Source: Comamonadaceae bacterium (GTDB lineage Bacteria > Pseudomonadota > Gammaproteobacteria > Burkholderiales > Burkholderiaceae_C). Taken from it: 64,000 nucleotides of DNA. The notes beneath the pieces are model-generated. The model ran no database searches and was not told the DNA's origin. It was given only the letters and a program-made list of their open reading frames with translations. The stretch lies in NCBI GenBank assembly GCA_009996515.1, contig JAACZV010000002.1:246118-310117 (forward strand), read 5' to 3'. This document shows positions 34,057-42,936 of the stretch, piece by piece. Positions within the stretch are counted from its first letter, which is position 1; every line of letters begins with the position of its first letter. A program made the translations under genes and the position numbers.

Positions 34057-34877
34057 GGGAAGCTCTTGGCAGTGAGGGGCGCCTTCATCGACGGGATTTC
34101 GGGCGAAATGGCGATTTTATTGGAGGCCGGCGGCTGGGGTTCCTGATCTGCGACAAGACCTGCGCCGGCGCCCACGGTGACGACGGTGGGGCGGCCACGG
34201 TGCAGCAGTGCCGCGCGGGCCAGGTCGGCGAGGGCGTGCTCGCTGGTGATGGCGTCGGCGCAGCCGGCGCGGCTGACGACCAGCGCGGGCGTGTCGGCGG
34301 CCCAGCCGGCGGCCAGCAGCTGGCGGCCCAGCGCGGCCAGTTGGCGGCCCGCCATGTAGAAGACCTCGGTGTCGGCCGAGCGGGCCGCGCGCAGCTCGCC
34401 GGCCTCGGTCATGGCGGTGGTCAGGCTGACCGAGCGGCCACGGCCGCGGCGCGTCAGCGGGCGCTGCGCCTGGGCCGCGGCGGCCAGCGCCGCGGTGACG
34501 CCGGGGACCACCTCGCAGGCGATGCCGGCCCCGGTCAGCGCGGCCAGTTCCTCTTCGAGGCGGCCGAAGATGCTGGCGTCGCCCCCTTTCAGCCGCACGA
34601 CGACCGCGTGCTCGCGCGCCGCCTTGACCAGCAGCGCATTGATCCCGGTCTGCTTGGCCGAATGCTCGAAGCCGCGCTTGCCGACGGCGATCCAGCGGGC
34701 GCGGGGCGCGAGCTCGCGCAGCGCCGGGTCGGCCAGCGCGTCGGCCAGCACCACGTCGGCCAGCGCCAGCGCCCGCGCGCCGCGCAGCGTGATCAGGTCG
34801 GCCGCGCCCGGGCCGGCGCTGACGAAGATCACGCGGCCGGTCGGCGGCGTGTCGCGCTTGCCGCGGCCGGCGTCCAT
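34053..34877 (-). CDS. cobA: Uroporphyrinogen-III C-methyltransferase
   Basis: A 274-residue SAM-dependent methyltransferase that makes precorrin-2 for sirohaem, the cofactor of sulfite reductase. Motifs: [35 protein letters not shown], and [14 protein letters not shown]. It lacks the CysG dehydrogenase/chelatase domain, so those steps must be coded elsewhere. The ATG at 34877 overlaps the cysN stop and the gene's stop overlaps fdxA. The C-terminal about 30 residues after GAGAGLV look non-conserved. Confidence 0.92.
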   Translation of the reverse strand: MDAGRGKRDTPPTGRVIFVSAGPGAADLITLRGARALALADVVLADALADPALRELAPRARWIAVGKRGFEHSAKQTGINALLVKAAREHAVVVRLKGGDASIFGRLEEELAALTGAGIACEVVPGVTAALAAAAQAQRPLTRRGRGRSVSLTTAMTEAGELRAARSADTEVFYMAGRQLAALGRQLLAAGWAADTPALVVSRAGCADAITSEHALADLARAALLHRGRPTVVTVGAGAGLVADQEPQPPASNKIAISPEIPSMKAPLTAKSFP

Positions 34878-36163
34878 CACCAGTCCTCTTCCGTCGTCGC
34901 CGGCTGTGCGTCGACGAGCAGCGCGCCGCTGGTGCGGTGGCTGGCCGGGTCCACCACGATGAGCGCGCCGCCGACGCGGTTGGCCGCGAAGGGCTCGACG
35001 GGCAGCTCGTGCTGCACCTCCATCTGCACGCGGCCGATCGCGTTGACGGGCAGCTCGTGGGCGTCCTGCGGCTGCAGCGTGTGGATGTCGAGGACCGAAT
35101 CGATCGCCGAGATGCGCGCCTGCACCCAGCGGTTGCCGTGGCGCACCCAGTACTTGCGGCCGGGCCGGGCGGCCTCGGTGTCCAGCCAGGCCAGCGTGGC
35201 CGGGAAATGCTTGGTCTGCACGGCCGAGCCGGGCGTGACGATCCAGTCGCCGCGGCTGACGTCGAGCTGGCGGTCCAGCACCAGGCCGGCCGAATCGCCG
35301 GCTTCGGCGCTGGGCACGGTCTCGCCGGCCAGGCGCACCTCGGCGACGACGGCGGTCTGTTTGGACGGCAGCACCTCGATGGTGTCGCCGGCCTTCACCG
35401 CGCCATGGGCGATGCGGCCCCACAGCACGCGCGGCTGCACGCCGGTGCCTTGCGATTGATAGGCGTCCTTCTGCACGTACTGCACGGGCAGGGACAGCGG
35501 CGCATCGACGCGCTCCTGGCTGGTCGGCAGGCGTTCCAGCACCTGCAGCAGCGACTCACCCGTCCACCAGTCCGCCGCCAGCGGCTGGGTCACGTTGTCG
35601 CCGCGCAGCGCGCTGACCGGCACCGTGGCGGCCACGTTCAGGCCGGCGGCGGCGGCGAACTTGTCGAGGGCTGCCTTGACCTTGGCGAAGCCGGCACCGG
35701 GGTCGGCGAGGGCATCGATCTTGTTGACGGCGAACACCAGGCTGGGCACGCGCAGCAGCTGCGCCAGCAGCGAGTGGCGGCGCGTCTGCGGCAGCAGCGT
35801 CACCTCGTTCTGCGTCAGATCGAGCTTGGTGATGTCCACCAGCACGACGGCCGCATCGCTGCCGGCCGCGGCCGTGACCATGTTGCGCGTGTACTGCTCA
35901 TGGCCCGGGGCGTCGGCAATGATGAACTTGCGGTGCTTGGTCGCGAAGTAGCGGTAGGCCACGTCGATGGTGATGCCTTGCTCGCGCTCGGCCTCCAGGC
36001 CGTCGGTCAGCAGGCTCAGGTCGATGGGCCGTCCGGCGGCGCGGCGCTCCAGCGTGTCGAGCTGGTCGGCCAGGATGGCCTGGCCGTCGAACAGCAGGCG
36101 GCCGATCAGCGTGGACTTGCCGTCGTCAACGGACCCGGCCGTCAGGAAACGAAGCGCCTTCAT
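34877..36163 (-). CDS. cysN: Sulfate adenylyltransferase subunit 1 (GTPase)
   Basis: A 428-residue elongation-factor-like GTPase with P-loop GSVDDGKST, the G2/G3 region EREQGITIDVAYRY and DAPGHEQYTRNM, and NKID. With CysD it activates sulfate to APS, driven by GTP hydrolysis. No APS kinase domain is fused at the C-terminus, consistent with a pathway that reduces APS directly. It overlaps cysD and the methyltransferase gene. Confidence 0.96.
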   Translation of the reverse strand: MKALRFLTAGSVDDGKSTLIGRLLFDGQAILADQLDTLERRAAGRPIDLSLLTDGLEAEREQGITIDVAYRYFATKHRKFIIADAPGHEQYTRNMVTAAAGSDAAVVLVDITKLDLTQNEVTLLPQTRRHSLLAQLLRVPSLVFAVNKIDALADPGAGFAKVKAALDKFAAAAGLNVAATVPVSALRGDNVTQPLAADWWTGESLLQVLERLPTSQERVDAPLSLPVQYVQKDAYQSQGTGVQPRVLWGRIAHGAVKAGDTIEVLPSKQTAVVAEVRLAGETVPSAEAGDSAGLVLDRQLDVSRGDWIVTPGSAVQTKHFPATLAWLDTEAARPGRKYWVRHGNRWVQARISAIDSVLDIHTLQPQDAHELPVNAIGRVQMEVQHELPVEPFAANRVGGALIVVDPASHRTSGALLVDAQPATTEEDW

Positions 36164-37128
36164 CAGAAATACCCTTCCTTCTTGCGCTTCTCCATGGAAG
36201 CCTCACTGGTGCGGTCGTCCATGCGCGTGGCGCCGCGTTCGCTGACGGTGACGGTCAGCGTCTCGGCGACGACCTCGCTGGCGTTCGCCGCGGGGCTCTC
36301 GACCGGGCAGGTGCAGGTCATGTCGCCCACGGTGCGGAAGCGCACGGTGGCCGTCTCGACGGTCTCGCCGGTTTCGGGCGGCGTGACCTCGGTCAGCGGC
36401 ACCAAGAGGCCTTTGCGGCGCATGACCTGGCGCTCGTGCGCGTAGTACATGGGCGGCAGCGGGATGTTCTCGCGGGCGATGTAGAGCCAGACGTCCAGCT
36501 CGGTCCAGTTGCTGATCGGGAAGCAGCGGAAATGCTCGCCCGGGCGGATGCGTGTGTTGAACAACGTCCACAGCTCGGGGCGCTGCTCCTTGGGCTGCCA
36601 TTGGCCGAACGAGTCGCGGTGGCTGAAGATGCGCTCCTTGGCGCGCGCCTTCTCCTCGTCGCGGCGGGCGCCGCCGATGAGCGCGTCGAACCGGTGTTCC
36701 TCGATGGTCTCCAGCAGCGTCACTGTCTGGTGGCCGTTGCGGCTTTCCAGCGGATGGGCCAGGCGGATGGTGCCGCGGGCGATGCTGTCTTCCAGATGGC
36801 CCACGACGAGGCGCTCGCCCATCTCCGCCACGCGCTGGTCGCGGAAGGTGATGACTTCCGGGAAGTTGTGGCCGGTGTCGATGTGCACCAGCGGGAAGGG
36901 CAACTGGCCCGAGTAGCCGCTCGGATGGGCGGCGTTCTTCATCTTGAACGCCTTTTCGGCCAGGCGCAGCACGACGCAGCTGTCCTTGCCGCCGGAGAAC
37001 AGCAGGGCGGGGCGCTCGAAGCTGGCCGCCACCTCGCGCAGGATGAAGATGGCCTCTTCTTCGAGCGCGTCCAGGTGCGCGTGGTCGACGTCGGCGATGA
37101 GTTGTTCGGGTTTCACAGCAGCATTCAT
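36163..37128 (-). CDS. cysD: Sulfate adenylyltransferase subunit 2
   Basis: A 321-residue ATP pyrophosphatase-type enzyme with the PP-loop LLFSGGKDSCVVLRLAEKAF and the conserved HIDTGHNFPEVI and RRDEEKARAKERI segments. The ATG at 37128 gives the standard N-terminus. It overlaps cysN. An inverted repeat lies in the 96-bp gap between cysH and cysD. Confidence 0.96.
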   Translation of the reverse strand: MNAAVKPEQLIADVDHAHLDALEEEAIFILREVAASFERPALLFSGGKDSCVVLRLAEKAFKMKNAAHPSGYSGQLPFPLVHIDTGHNFPEVITFRDQRVAEMGERLVVGHLEDSIARGTIRLAHPLESRNGHQTVTLLETIEEHRFDALIGGARRDEEKARAKERIFSHRDSFGQWQPKEQRPELWTLFNTRIRPGEHFRCFPISNWTELDVWLYIARENIPLPPMYYAHERQVMRRKGLLVPLTEVTPPETGETVETATVRFRTVGDMTCTCPVESPAANASEVVAETLTVTVSERGATRMDDRTSEASMEKRKKEGYF

Positions 37129-37140
37129 ATCAATACAAAG

Positions 37141-37218
37141 GCAACCACAGAGGCACAGAGGCACGGAGAAATTCGAGAGACCCGGGAGCCCTCTGTGGCT
37201 CTGTGCCTCCGTGGTTGC
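37141..37218. repeat. Large imperfect inverted repeat between cysH and cysD
   Basis: Two 28-base arms (37141-37168 and 37191-37218) are complementary at 25 positions and flank a 22-base spacer. The arm core GCACAGAGG and its complement give a stable hairpin in the operon mRNA. The sequence type looks like a dispersed intergenic palindrome. Confidence 0.85.
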
Positions 37219-37224
37219 ATTTCA

Positions 37225-37983
37225 TCAACCCTTCGCGTGCAGGCCACATTCTTTTGAACTGTCCTCCCACCACCAGCGGCCGGCGCGGAAGTCCTCGCCG
37301 ACGGCAATCGCCCGCGTGCAGGGTGCGCAGCCTATGCTGGGCATGAACTGGTCGTGCAGCGGGTTGTAGGGGACGTCGTGTTTCTCGACATAGGCCCAGA
37401 CCTCGGCCCAGCTCCAGTCGGCGATGGGGCTGAGCTTGCGGCGGGAGTTGCCGTCGTCCTCGTCGAAGGCCACGTCCCCGCGCGCGCCACTCTGCTCGCG
37501 GCGCAGGCCGGTGATCCAGGCCGAGCGGCCCTTCAGCATGCGGGCCAGCGGCTCCAGCTTGCGCAGGCCGCAGCAGGCCTTGCGCAGCTCCATGCTGCGG
37601 TACATCGCGTCCTCGCCCTCGCGGGCGACGAACTGGATGACGGCGTCGGCCACGGGCTTGAACACCTGGACCTCGAAGCCGTAGCGAGCCTGGATCCGCG
37701 GCAGCAGGGCCAGCGTCTCGGCGTGCAGCCGGCCGGTGTCCAGCGTCGCGATGTCGATGGGCAGGCCGGTGCGGGCGATCAGGTCGGTGATGACCATGTC
37801 CTCCACGCCCAGGCTGCTGCTCTGCACCAGGCCGTCGCCATGCTGGATGTTGGCGTCCCGCAGGCGTTGCAGCGCGGCCGCGATCTTGACGTCCAGCGCC
37901 GGTGTCCACTTCGCATAGAGGGCGATGGCATTGCCCGCCGCCGGCGCGGCGGCCCAGGGCAGGGACGAGACGCCGTCGCTCAC
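37225..37983 (-). CDS. cysH: Adenylylsulfate (APS) reductase, assimilatory
   Basis: A 252-residue reductase with the PP-loop-like SSSLGVEDMV, KACCGLRKLEPL and the C-terminal SIGCAPCTRAI. The two cysteine pairs are those that bind a 4Fe-4S cluster in APS-type enzymes, so APS rather than PAPS is the likely substrate; the conserved ECGLH tail carries the catalytic Cys. The start is a GTG at 37983 overlapping the DUF934 stop (GTGA). Confidence 0.93.
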   Translation of the reverse strand: MSDGVSSLPWAAAPAAGNAIALYAKWTPALDVKIAAALQRLRDANIQHGDGLVQSSSLGVEDMVITDLIARTGLPIDIATLDTGRLHAETLALLPRIQARYGFEVQVFKPVADAVIQFVAREGEDAMYRSMELRKACCGLRKLEPLARMLKGRSAWITGLRREQSGARGDVAFDEDDGNSRRKLSPIADWSWAEVWAYVEKHDVPYNPLHDQFMPSIGCAPCTRAIAVGEDFRAGRWWWEDSSKECGLHAKG

Positions 37984-38477
37984 GCCGCACTCCGGCGCAG
38001 GAACCAGGGCCGCGTCTCCGCGACGTCGCCCTGGTAGAAGCCCACCGGCGCGAACAGGTCCAGCGCCTTCTGCGCCGCGGCGACCGACTGGTCGCCGCGC
38101 AGCACCACCTCGTCGAAGCCGGTGCGCGCGAGCAGCTGCATCATGTCGACGAGCACCTCGCCGCGGGCGCGGATGGCGCCCTTGAACTGGTGGCGGATGC
38201 GCAGCAGGTGGGCCTGGCTGTAGGCGCGGCCGTCGGTCCACTTCGGGAAGTCCAGCACGACCAGCGCGATGCGGTGCAGGTCGGGGGCCAGCTCGTTCAC
38301 GTCGGCGTCGTTGGGGAACTCGAGGGCGACCTTCAGGTCCGCCGGCCAGTGGCCCCGCACGGCGTGCCATTGCTCCAGCGTGAGCAGGCGGTTCGCGGCC
38401 GGATCGGGGTCGGGCTTGGGGCCGTCCTCGCCGATCGCATGCTTCCAGGGGCAGGTGTTGGCGTTGATGAACTTCAT
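37980..38477 (-). CDS. DUF934 protein of the sulfite reduction operon
   Basis: A 165-residue protein of the DUF934 family, common between cysI and cysH in beta- and alphaproteobacteria. Recognisable parts are IALVVLDFPKWTDGRAYSQA, LLRIRHQFKGAIRARGEVL and FDEVVLRGDQ. Its role is not established; the position suggests an accessory part in sulfite or APS reduction. The start is two bases after the cysI stop. Confidence 0.88.
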   Translation of the reverse strand: MKFINANTCPWKHAIGEDGPKPDPDPAANRLLTLEQWHAVRGHWPADLKVALEFPNDADVNELAPDLHRIALVVLDFPKWTDGRAYSQAHLLRIRHQFKGAIRARGEVLVDMMQLLARTGFDEVVLRGDQSVAAAQKALDLFAPVGFYQGDVAETRPWFLRRSAA

Positions 38478-38479
38478 GG

Positions 38480-40195
38480 TCAGGCGCGGGCAGTCGAAAC
38501 ACGGACCGCGTTGGCGGCCGTCTTGAAGGGGTCCAGGCCGAGGCGCTTGACCGTGTCGATGAAGGCCTCGCCGGCGGCGCGCTCGCGCCTGAAGGTCTCG
38601 ATGACGGCGTCGATCGCGTCGGCGATCTCGTCGGCCGCGAAGCTGGGGCCGATGACCTTGCCCGGCGTCGTCGCGCCCGACAGCGTGGAGCCGTCGCTGC
38701 CGCCCAGCGTCAGCTGGTACCACTCCGCACCGTCCTTGTCGACGCCCAGCACGCCGATGTGGCCGCTGTGGTGGTGACCGCAGGAGTTGATGCAGCCGCT
38801 GATGTGCAGGTCGATCGCGCCCAGCTCCTCCAGCTCGTCGGGCTCGGCGTAGCGCTCGGCGATCTCGGCGGCCAGCGGCAGCGAGCGCGCGTTGGCCAGC
38901 GCGCAGTAGTCGCCGCCGGGGCAGGCGATCTGGTCGGTCAGCAGGCCGGCGTTGGCGGTGGCGAAGCCGGCGGCGCGGGCGGCCTGGAACAGCTCGGGCA
39001 GATCGGCCTCGCGCACCCAGGGCAGCACCAGGTTCTGGCGGTGCGACACGCGCAGCTCGCCGTGGCTGAAGCGGTCGGCCAGCGCGGCGGCCGTGTCCAT
39101 CACATCGGCGCTGGCGTCTCCCGGCGGGATGCCCACGCGCTTCAGGCTCAGCGTGACCGCGCGGTAGCCGGGCACGCGATGGCCGGCCACGTTGCGTGCG
39201 AGCCAGCGGGCGAAGCCGGGGTCGCGGGTGTCGAGTTGCACCGACGCCTGCGGCGCGACGCCGTCGGGGTCGACGAAGCTGGCCTTCACGCGCTCCAGCT
39301 CGGCCGCCGGGATGATCTGCTCGTGGCCGGCCGGGTCGTCGGCCAGGATGCGCGCGAACTCGGCGTTCACCGCGTCGAAGAACTTCTGCCCTTCGGCCTT
39401 GACGAGGATCTTGATGCGCGCCTTGTAGAGGTTGTCGCGCCGGCCGGCCAGGTTGTAGCAGCGCACGATGGCCTCGATGTAGACCAGGATCTGCTGCCAG
39501 GGCACGAAGGCGTTGATCTCCACGCCGGGAATAGGCGTGCGGCCCATGCCGCCGCCGACGAAGACCTGGAAGCCCACCTCGCCGGCGGCGTTCTTCTTCA
39601 GCTGCAGGCCGATGTCATGCCAGCCTATGGCCGCGCGGTCCTCGGCGGCGCCGCTGACGGCGATCTTGAACTTGCGCGGCAGGTGGGCGAACTCGGGATG
39701 CAGCGTGCTCCACTGGCGCAGGATCTCGCAGTAGGGCCGAGGGTCGACGATCTCGTCCGGCGCGATGCCGGCATAGGCGTCGGCCGTGATGTTGCGGATG
39801 CAGTTGCCGCTGGTCTGGATGCCGTGCATGTCCACGTCGGCCAGCAGGTCCATCACCTCCGCGCCGCGGTGCAGCGGGATCCAGTTGTATTGCAGGTTCT
39901 GGCGCGTCGTGAAGTGGCCGTAGCCGCCCTGGCCCTTGAACGGGCCCTCGGTGACGACGTCGTACTCGCGGGCGATGCGTGCGAGCTGGCGCAGCTGGCG
40001 CGAGGACAGCTCGCCATAGGGCACGGCCACGCGCAGCATGGGCGCATGACGCTGGATGTACCAGCCGTTCTGCAGGCGCAGCGCGCGGAACTCGTCGTCG
40101 CCCAGCGTGCCGGCGAGGTTGCGCTCGAGCTGGTCGCGGAACTGCGCGGCGCGGGCGCGGATGAAGCGGCGGTCGAAGTCGGTGTAGCGATACAT
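38480..40195 (-). CDS. cysI: Sulfite/nitrite reductase hemoprotein
   Basis: A 571-residue sirohaem/4Fe-4S reductase made of two ferredoxin-nitrite/sulfite-reductase repeats. The N-terminal half has GQGGYGHFTTRQNLQYNWI; the C-terminal cluster ligands are in CPGGDYCALA and HISGCINSCGHHHSGHIG. No flavoprotein partner (CysJ) is encoded here, while a ferredoxin and ferredoxin reductase lie downstream in the same operon. Electron supply is therefore likely ferredoxin. It is the first gene of the unit. Confidence 0.93.
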   Translation of the reverse strand: MYRYTDFDRRFIRARAAQFRDQLERNLAGTLGDDEFRALRLQNGWYIQRHAPMLRVAVPYGELSSRQLRQLARIAREYDVVTEGPFKGQGGYGHFTTRQNLQYNWIPLHRGAEVMDLLADVDMHGIQTSGNCIRNITADAYAGIAPDEIVDPRPYCEILRQWSTLHPEFAHLPRKFKIAVSGAAEDRAAIGWHDIGLQLKKNAAGEVGFQVFVGGGMGRTPIPGVEINAFVPWQQILVYIEAIVRCYNLAGRRDNLYKARIKILVKAEGQKFFDAVNAEFARILADDPAGHEQIIPAAELERVKASFVDPDGVAPQASVQLDTRDPGFARWLARNVAGHRVPGYRAVTLSLKRVGIPPGDASADVMDTAAALADRFSHGELRVSHRQNLVLPWVREADLPELFQAARAAGFATANAGLLTDQIACPGGDYCALANARSLPLAAEIAERYAEPDELEELGAIDLHISGCINSCGHHHSGHIGVLGVDKDGAEWYQLTLGGSDGSTLSGATTPGKVIGPSFAADEIADAIDAVIETFRRERAAGEAFIDTVKRLGLDPFKTAANAVRVSTARA

Positions 40196-40349
40196 GGTGA
40201 TGTGGAAGGCGTCCAGCGGGCCGCCGCAGGCGCAGCGCGGACAGCGCCTGGCGCCCTGGGGCAGGGCCGAGGCGCGACTCTAGGGAATGTTGCGCTGCCG
40301 CAGAACTACAGAATTCTTGGGCCTATATGCCTGAGCTGAATAAGCAATC

Positions 40350-41273
40350 TCAGTTTGTGGCCAGAAACCGCAGGGCAGCGACCTGTTCGGCGATGCGCGG
40401 CGGCACGGGCTCGCGGCCTTCCAGCACGGCGCGGATCAGCGCCGCGTTCTCGACCGGCGTGCAGGCCGGCGACAGGGGCCAGTCCAGGTCGGCCGTGTCG
40501 GCCGGGTGCAGCGGCTTGGCCTGGCCGTCCTGGAAGCCGATCAGATGGGCCTTGCGGCGCAGATGGGCATAGGCCTCGCCCTCGCTGGCGCGCATCAGCA
40601 GCGCCCGGCCGCCGCCCGCCGTCAGGCCGGGCAAGGTGGCGGCCATGCTGTCCAGGTACTCCGGATGCGTCACGGCCACCACCCGCACGCCGCGGCCGGC
40701 GGGGAAGGGGGTCAGCAGTTTGGCCAGGCTGTGCGCGCTGTTGCGCAGGCCCAGCCGCGGGCGCAGGGCCATCAGCGCATTCAAGCCAGGGTTGAGCATC
40801 TGCAAAGGCAGGACGGCCAGGCGTTCGTCGCGCAGGCGCCGCTCGGCCTCGGTCAACGAGGTGCTGGCCGGCAGGCCGAGCGCGTCCAGCAGCTCGAAGG
40901 GGCTGACCCGGCTGTCGAAGTCGTGCCGCCCGAAGATCAGCACCGGCACGCCCTCGCGGGCCAGCAGCCGCGCCACCAGCGGCATCAGATTGGCCTGCTT
41001 GCGCGCGCCGTTGAAGCTGGGCAGCAGCACGGTGCGCGCGCCCTCGGGGGCGGCCATGGCCGCCGTGCGGGCCTGCATGGCCGCCAGGAACCCGGCGATC
41101 TCCTCGGCGCTCTCGCCCTTCACGCGCAGCGCGATCAGCAGCGCGCCCAGCTCCATGTCCGGCACGCGGGCGTCCAGCATCGCGCCGAACAAGTCCTGCG
41201 CCTGCTCGCGCGTCAGATCACGCGCGCCCCGGGCGCCGCGGCCCAGTTCCTTGATCAGCGGGGCGTAGTTCAT
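40350..41273 (-). CDS. ybiB: DNA-binding protein YbiB (anthranilate phosphoribosyltransferase-like)
   Basis: A 307-residue protein of the glycosyltransferase family 3 fold, as in TrpD (ELGALLIALRVKGESAEEIAG, LPSFNGARKQANLMPLVARL), but without the full TrpD active site. E. coli YbiB is a TrpD-like protein that binds nucleic acid. It lies 154 bases upstream of cysI in the same direction, as in other Burkholderiales, and could be co-transcribed. Confidence 0.88.
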   Translation of the reverse strand: MNYAPLIKELGRGARGARDLTREQAQDLFGAMLDARVPDMELGALLIALRVKGESAEEIAGFLAAMQARTAAMAAPEGARTVLLPSFNGARKQANLMPLVARLLAREGVPVLIFGRHDFDSRVSPFELLDALGLPASTSLTEAERRLRDERLAVLPLQMLNPGLNALMALRPRLGLRNSAHSLAKLLTPFPAGRGVRVVAVTHPEYLDSMAATLPGLTAGGGRALLMRASEGEAYAHLRRKAHLIGFQDGQAKPLHPADTADLDWPLSPACTPVENAALIRAVLEGREPVPPRIAEQVAALRFLATN

Positions 41274-41300
41274 GGCGCCAGTGTAGGAAGGCCAAGCAAA

Positions 41301-41321
41301 AGGGCCGCACGAGGCGGCCCT
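41301..41321 (-). terminator. Terminator after outer-membrane protein gene 41343-41900
   Basis: An eight-bp stem (AGGGCCGC with GCGGCCCT) followed on the minus strand by TTTTG. Confidence 0.72.
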
Positions 41322-41342
41322 GGGCGTCCGGCATGGACTCGA

Positions 41343-41900
41343 TCAGAAGGCGAAGCGCGCGCCCAGCGAAACCATGCGCACGGTGCCCTTCTCGCCGCCG
41401 AACTGGGCTTCGGTGGAATCCAGCCCCAGTTCGAGCTTGACCGTCTGGCTGACGGCGTAGGTGAGGCCCACGCCGGCGTAGACCTTGGCCTTGCTCTCGG
41501 AGTCGGAGCCGCTCAGCGAGCCGACGGTGGCGCTCGCCTTGGTCTTCACCTGGGCAATGCCCAGGCGGACGTTCATGCCCCAGTCCGTGCCCAGCGGCAG
41601 GGCGTAGGCGCCGCCCAGCGTGAGGGCGGTCGGCTTGATCGTGACGGACATCGCGCCGTCGGCGCCCTTGAACTTGCCGAAGCTCATATAGCCGGCTTCG
41701 AGGCTGAAGCCGTTGCCGAAGGCATAGCCGATGGCCAGCTTGCCACCGGTGTCGCTCGTGTCGCAGCTGGTGGTACCGGTGCAGTCGACGCTGAAGTGCG
41801 TGGCGCCGGCGGCCAGGCTGACATAGGCCTGGCTCGGTGATTGGGCATGGGCCGAGGCCGCGGCCAGCAGGGTGGCCAGCACGATGGCGTGTTTCTTCAT
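41343..41900 (-). CDS. Outer-membrane beta-barrel protein (small porin-like), copy 1
   Basis: A 185-residue protein with a clear signal peptide (MKKHAIVLATLLAAASAHAQ) and alternating beta strands ending in an aromatic Phe (SLGARFAF), the mark of an outer-membrane barrel. It contains the segment TSCDTSDTGGKLAIGYAFGN. It is a relative of the protein at 42122, with the same strand pattern and C-terminus. No enzymatic function is evident. Confidence 0.82.
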   Translation of the reverse strand: MKKHAIVLATLLAAASAHAQSPSQAYVSLAAGATHFSVDCTGTTSCDTSDTGGKLAIGYAFGNGFSLEAGYMSFGKFKGADGAMSVTIKPTALTLGGAYALPLGTDWGMNVRLGIAQVKTKASATVGSLSGSDSESKAKVYAGVGLTYAVSQTVKLELGLDSTEAQFGGEKGTVRMVSLGARFAF

Positions 41901-42053
41901 AGGAATTCTCCCTTGTCGTCTTGATGGATGGGCCCGCCGTCCCGGCCGGCTCCGTTGCCTTGTGGGCCGGCGCATGCTAATGGCGCCAGTGATCGGTCTT
42001 GGCGAGCCTGTCGCGGCAACAAGACGGCAGCGCCTCCTCGGGAGACGTGAAAA

Positions 42054-42090
42054 AAACCATCCGGCCACGCTGGGCGCCGCCGGATGGTTT
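42054..42090 (-). terminator. Terminator after outer-membrane protein gene 42122-42691
   Basis: A 12-bp stem (AAACCATCCGGC with GCCGGATGGTTT) and a 13-base loop, followed on the minus strand by a T run. Confidence 0.82.
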
Positions 42091-42121
42091 TGTGGTCGGG
42101 TTCGAGAGAGGGGCGTCAGCG

Positions 42122-42691
42122 TCAGAACGCCATGCGCGCGCCCAGCGAGATCATGCGCACGTTGGCGCGCTCGCCCTGGTATTCGGCGCGGCTCGCGTCC
42201 ATGCCGAGCTCCAGGCGGGTGGTGGGGGTCAGCGCGTAATTGACGGCCAGCCCCACCAGCGGCTGCGTGGTGTTCTGGCTGTCGGAGCCGGTCAGCGCGC
42301 CGGCGTCGGCGTTGACCTTGGTGTGCACCCGGGCCAGGCCCAGGCGGCCGGTCAGGCCCCACTGCGGGGTCAGCTCGGCCGTGTAGGCGCCGCTCAGCGA
42401 CAGCGCCTCCGGACGGGCGCTGAGGCCCACCGAGCCGTTGGACGCGCGGAACTTGCCGAAGTTGGTGTAGCCGCCTTCCAGCGCGAAGCCGTTGCCGAAC
42501 GAGTAGCCCAGCATGGCCTTGCCGCCCGTGGCGTTGCGGTCGCAGGACGCCGTGCCGCTGCAGTCGCTGTTCAGATGACCTTGGCCCAGGGACAGCAGCC
42601 CATAGGTGCCGGTGCTGTTGATGCTGGACGACTGGGCCTGCGCGGAGGCGGCCAGGGCCAGGGTGGCGAGGGTGAGGACGAATTGCTTCAT
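42122..42691 (-). CDS. Outer-membrane beta-barrel protein, copy 2
   Basis: A 189-residue barrel with a signal peptide (MKQFVLTLATLALAASAQAQ) and a Phe C-terminus (SLGARMAF). The segment TASCDRNATGGKAMLGYSFG aligns with the matching stretch of the copy at 41343, so the two are tandem paralogs; each has its own terminator. A disulfide between the two cysteines in the Cys-x11-13-Cys loop is possible. Confidence 0.82.
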   Translation of the reverse strand: MKQFVLTLATLALAASAQAQSSSINSTGTYGLLSLGQGHLNSDCSGTASCDRNATGGKAMLGYSFGNGFALEGGYTNFGKFRASNGSVGLSARPEALSLSGAYTAELTPQWGLTGRLGLARVHTKVNADAGALTGSDSQNTTQPLVGLAVNYALTPTTRLELGMDASRAEYQGERANVRMISLGARMAF

Positions 42692-42889
42692 GGGTACTGC
42701 TTCCTGTTTCCGTTCATCGGCCTGCGGCGGCCCGGTGGGCCGCGCAGCGATCTCGCGACGTCGTCGCGGGGTGCATCCTCGGCCGCGGTCCGGGGGCCAC
42801 CCTGTAGGACTGGACGCTCTTAACCCGTGGGCAACCTGTCTCTTGCCTGGATTTACATGGCTTACGCTGCTGCCGGCCGGCCGCGGCAT

Positions 42890-42917
42890 AAAAAAGGGGC
42901 GCCCGACGTGGCGCCCC
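42890..42917 (-). terminator. Terminator after ornithine cyclodeaminase-family gene
   Basis: A perfect eight-bp stem (GGGGCGCC with GGCGCCCC) plus, on the minus strand, a run of T. It lies about 20 bases past the stop. Confidence 0.85.
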
Positions 42918-42936
42918 GAGGCCGGGAGTGCGGGAG

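Noticed and set aside
37141..37218. Simple terminator of cysD-cysN transcript
   Set aside because: It lies inside the operon, upstream of cysD, with no T run after the stem, so I list it as an inverted repeat instead.
37225..38502. A 425-codon frame fusing cysH with upstream sequence
   Set aside because: The upstream part is a shifted frame of the DUF934 gene; the GTG at 37983 gives a normal CysH and couples it to DUF934.
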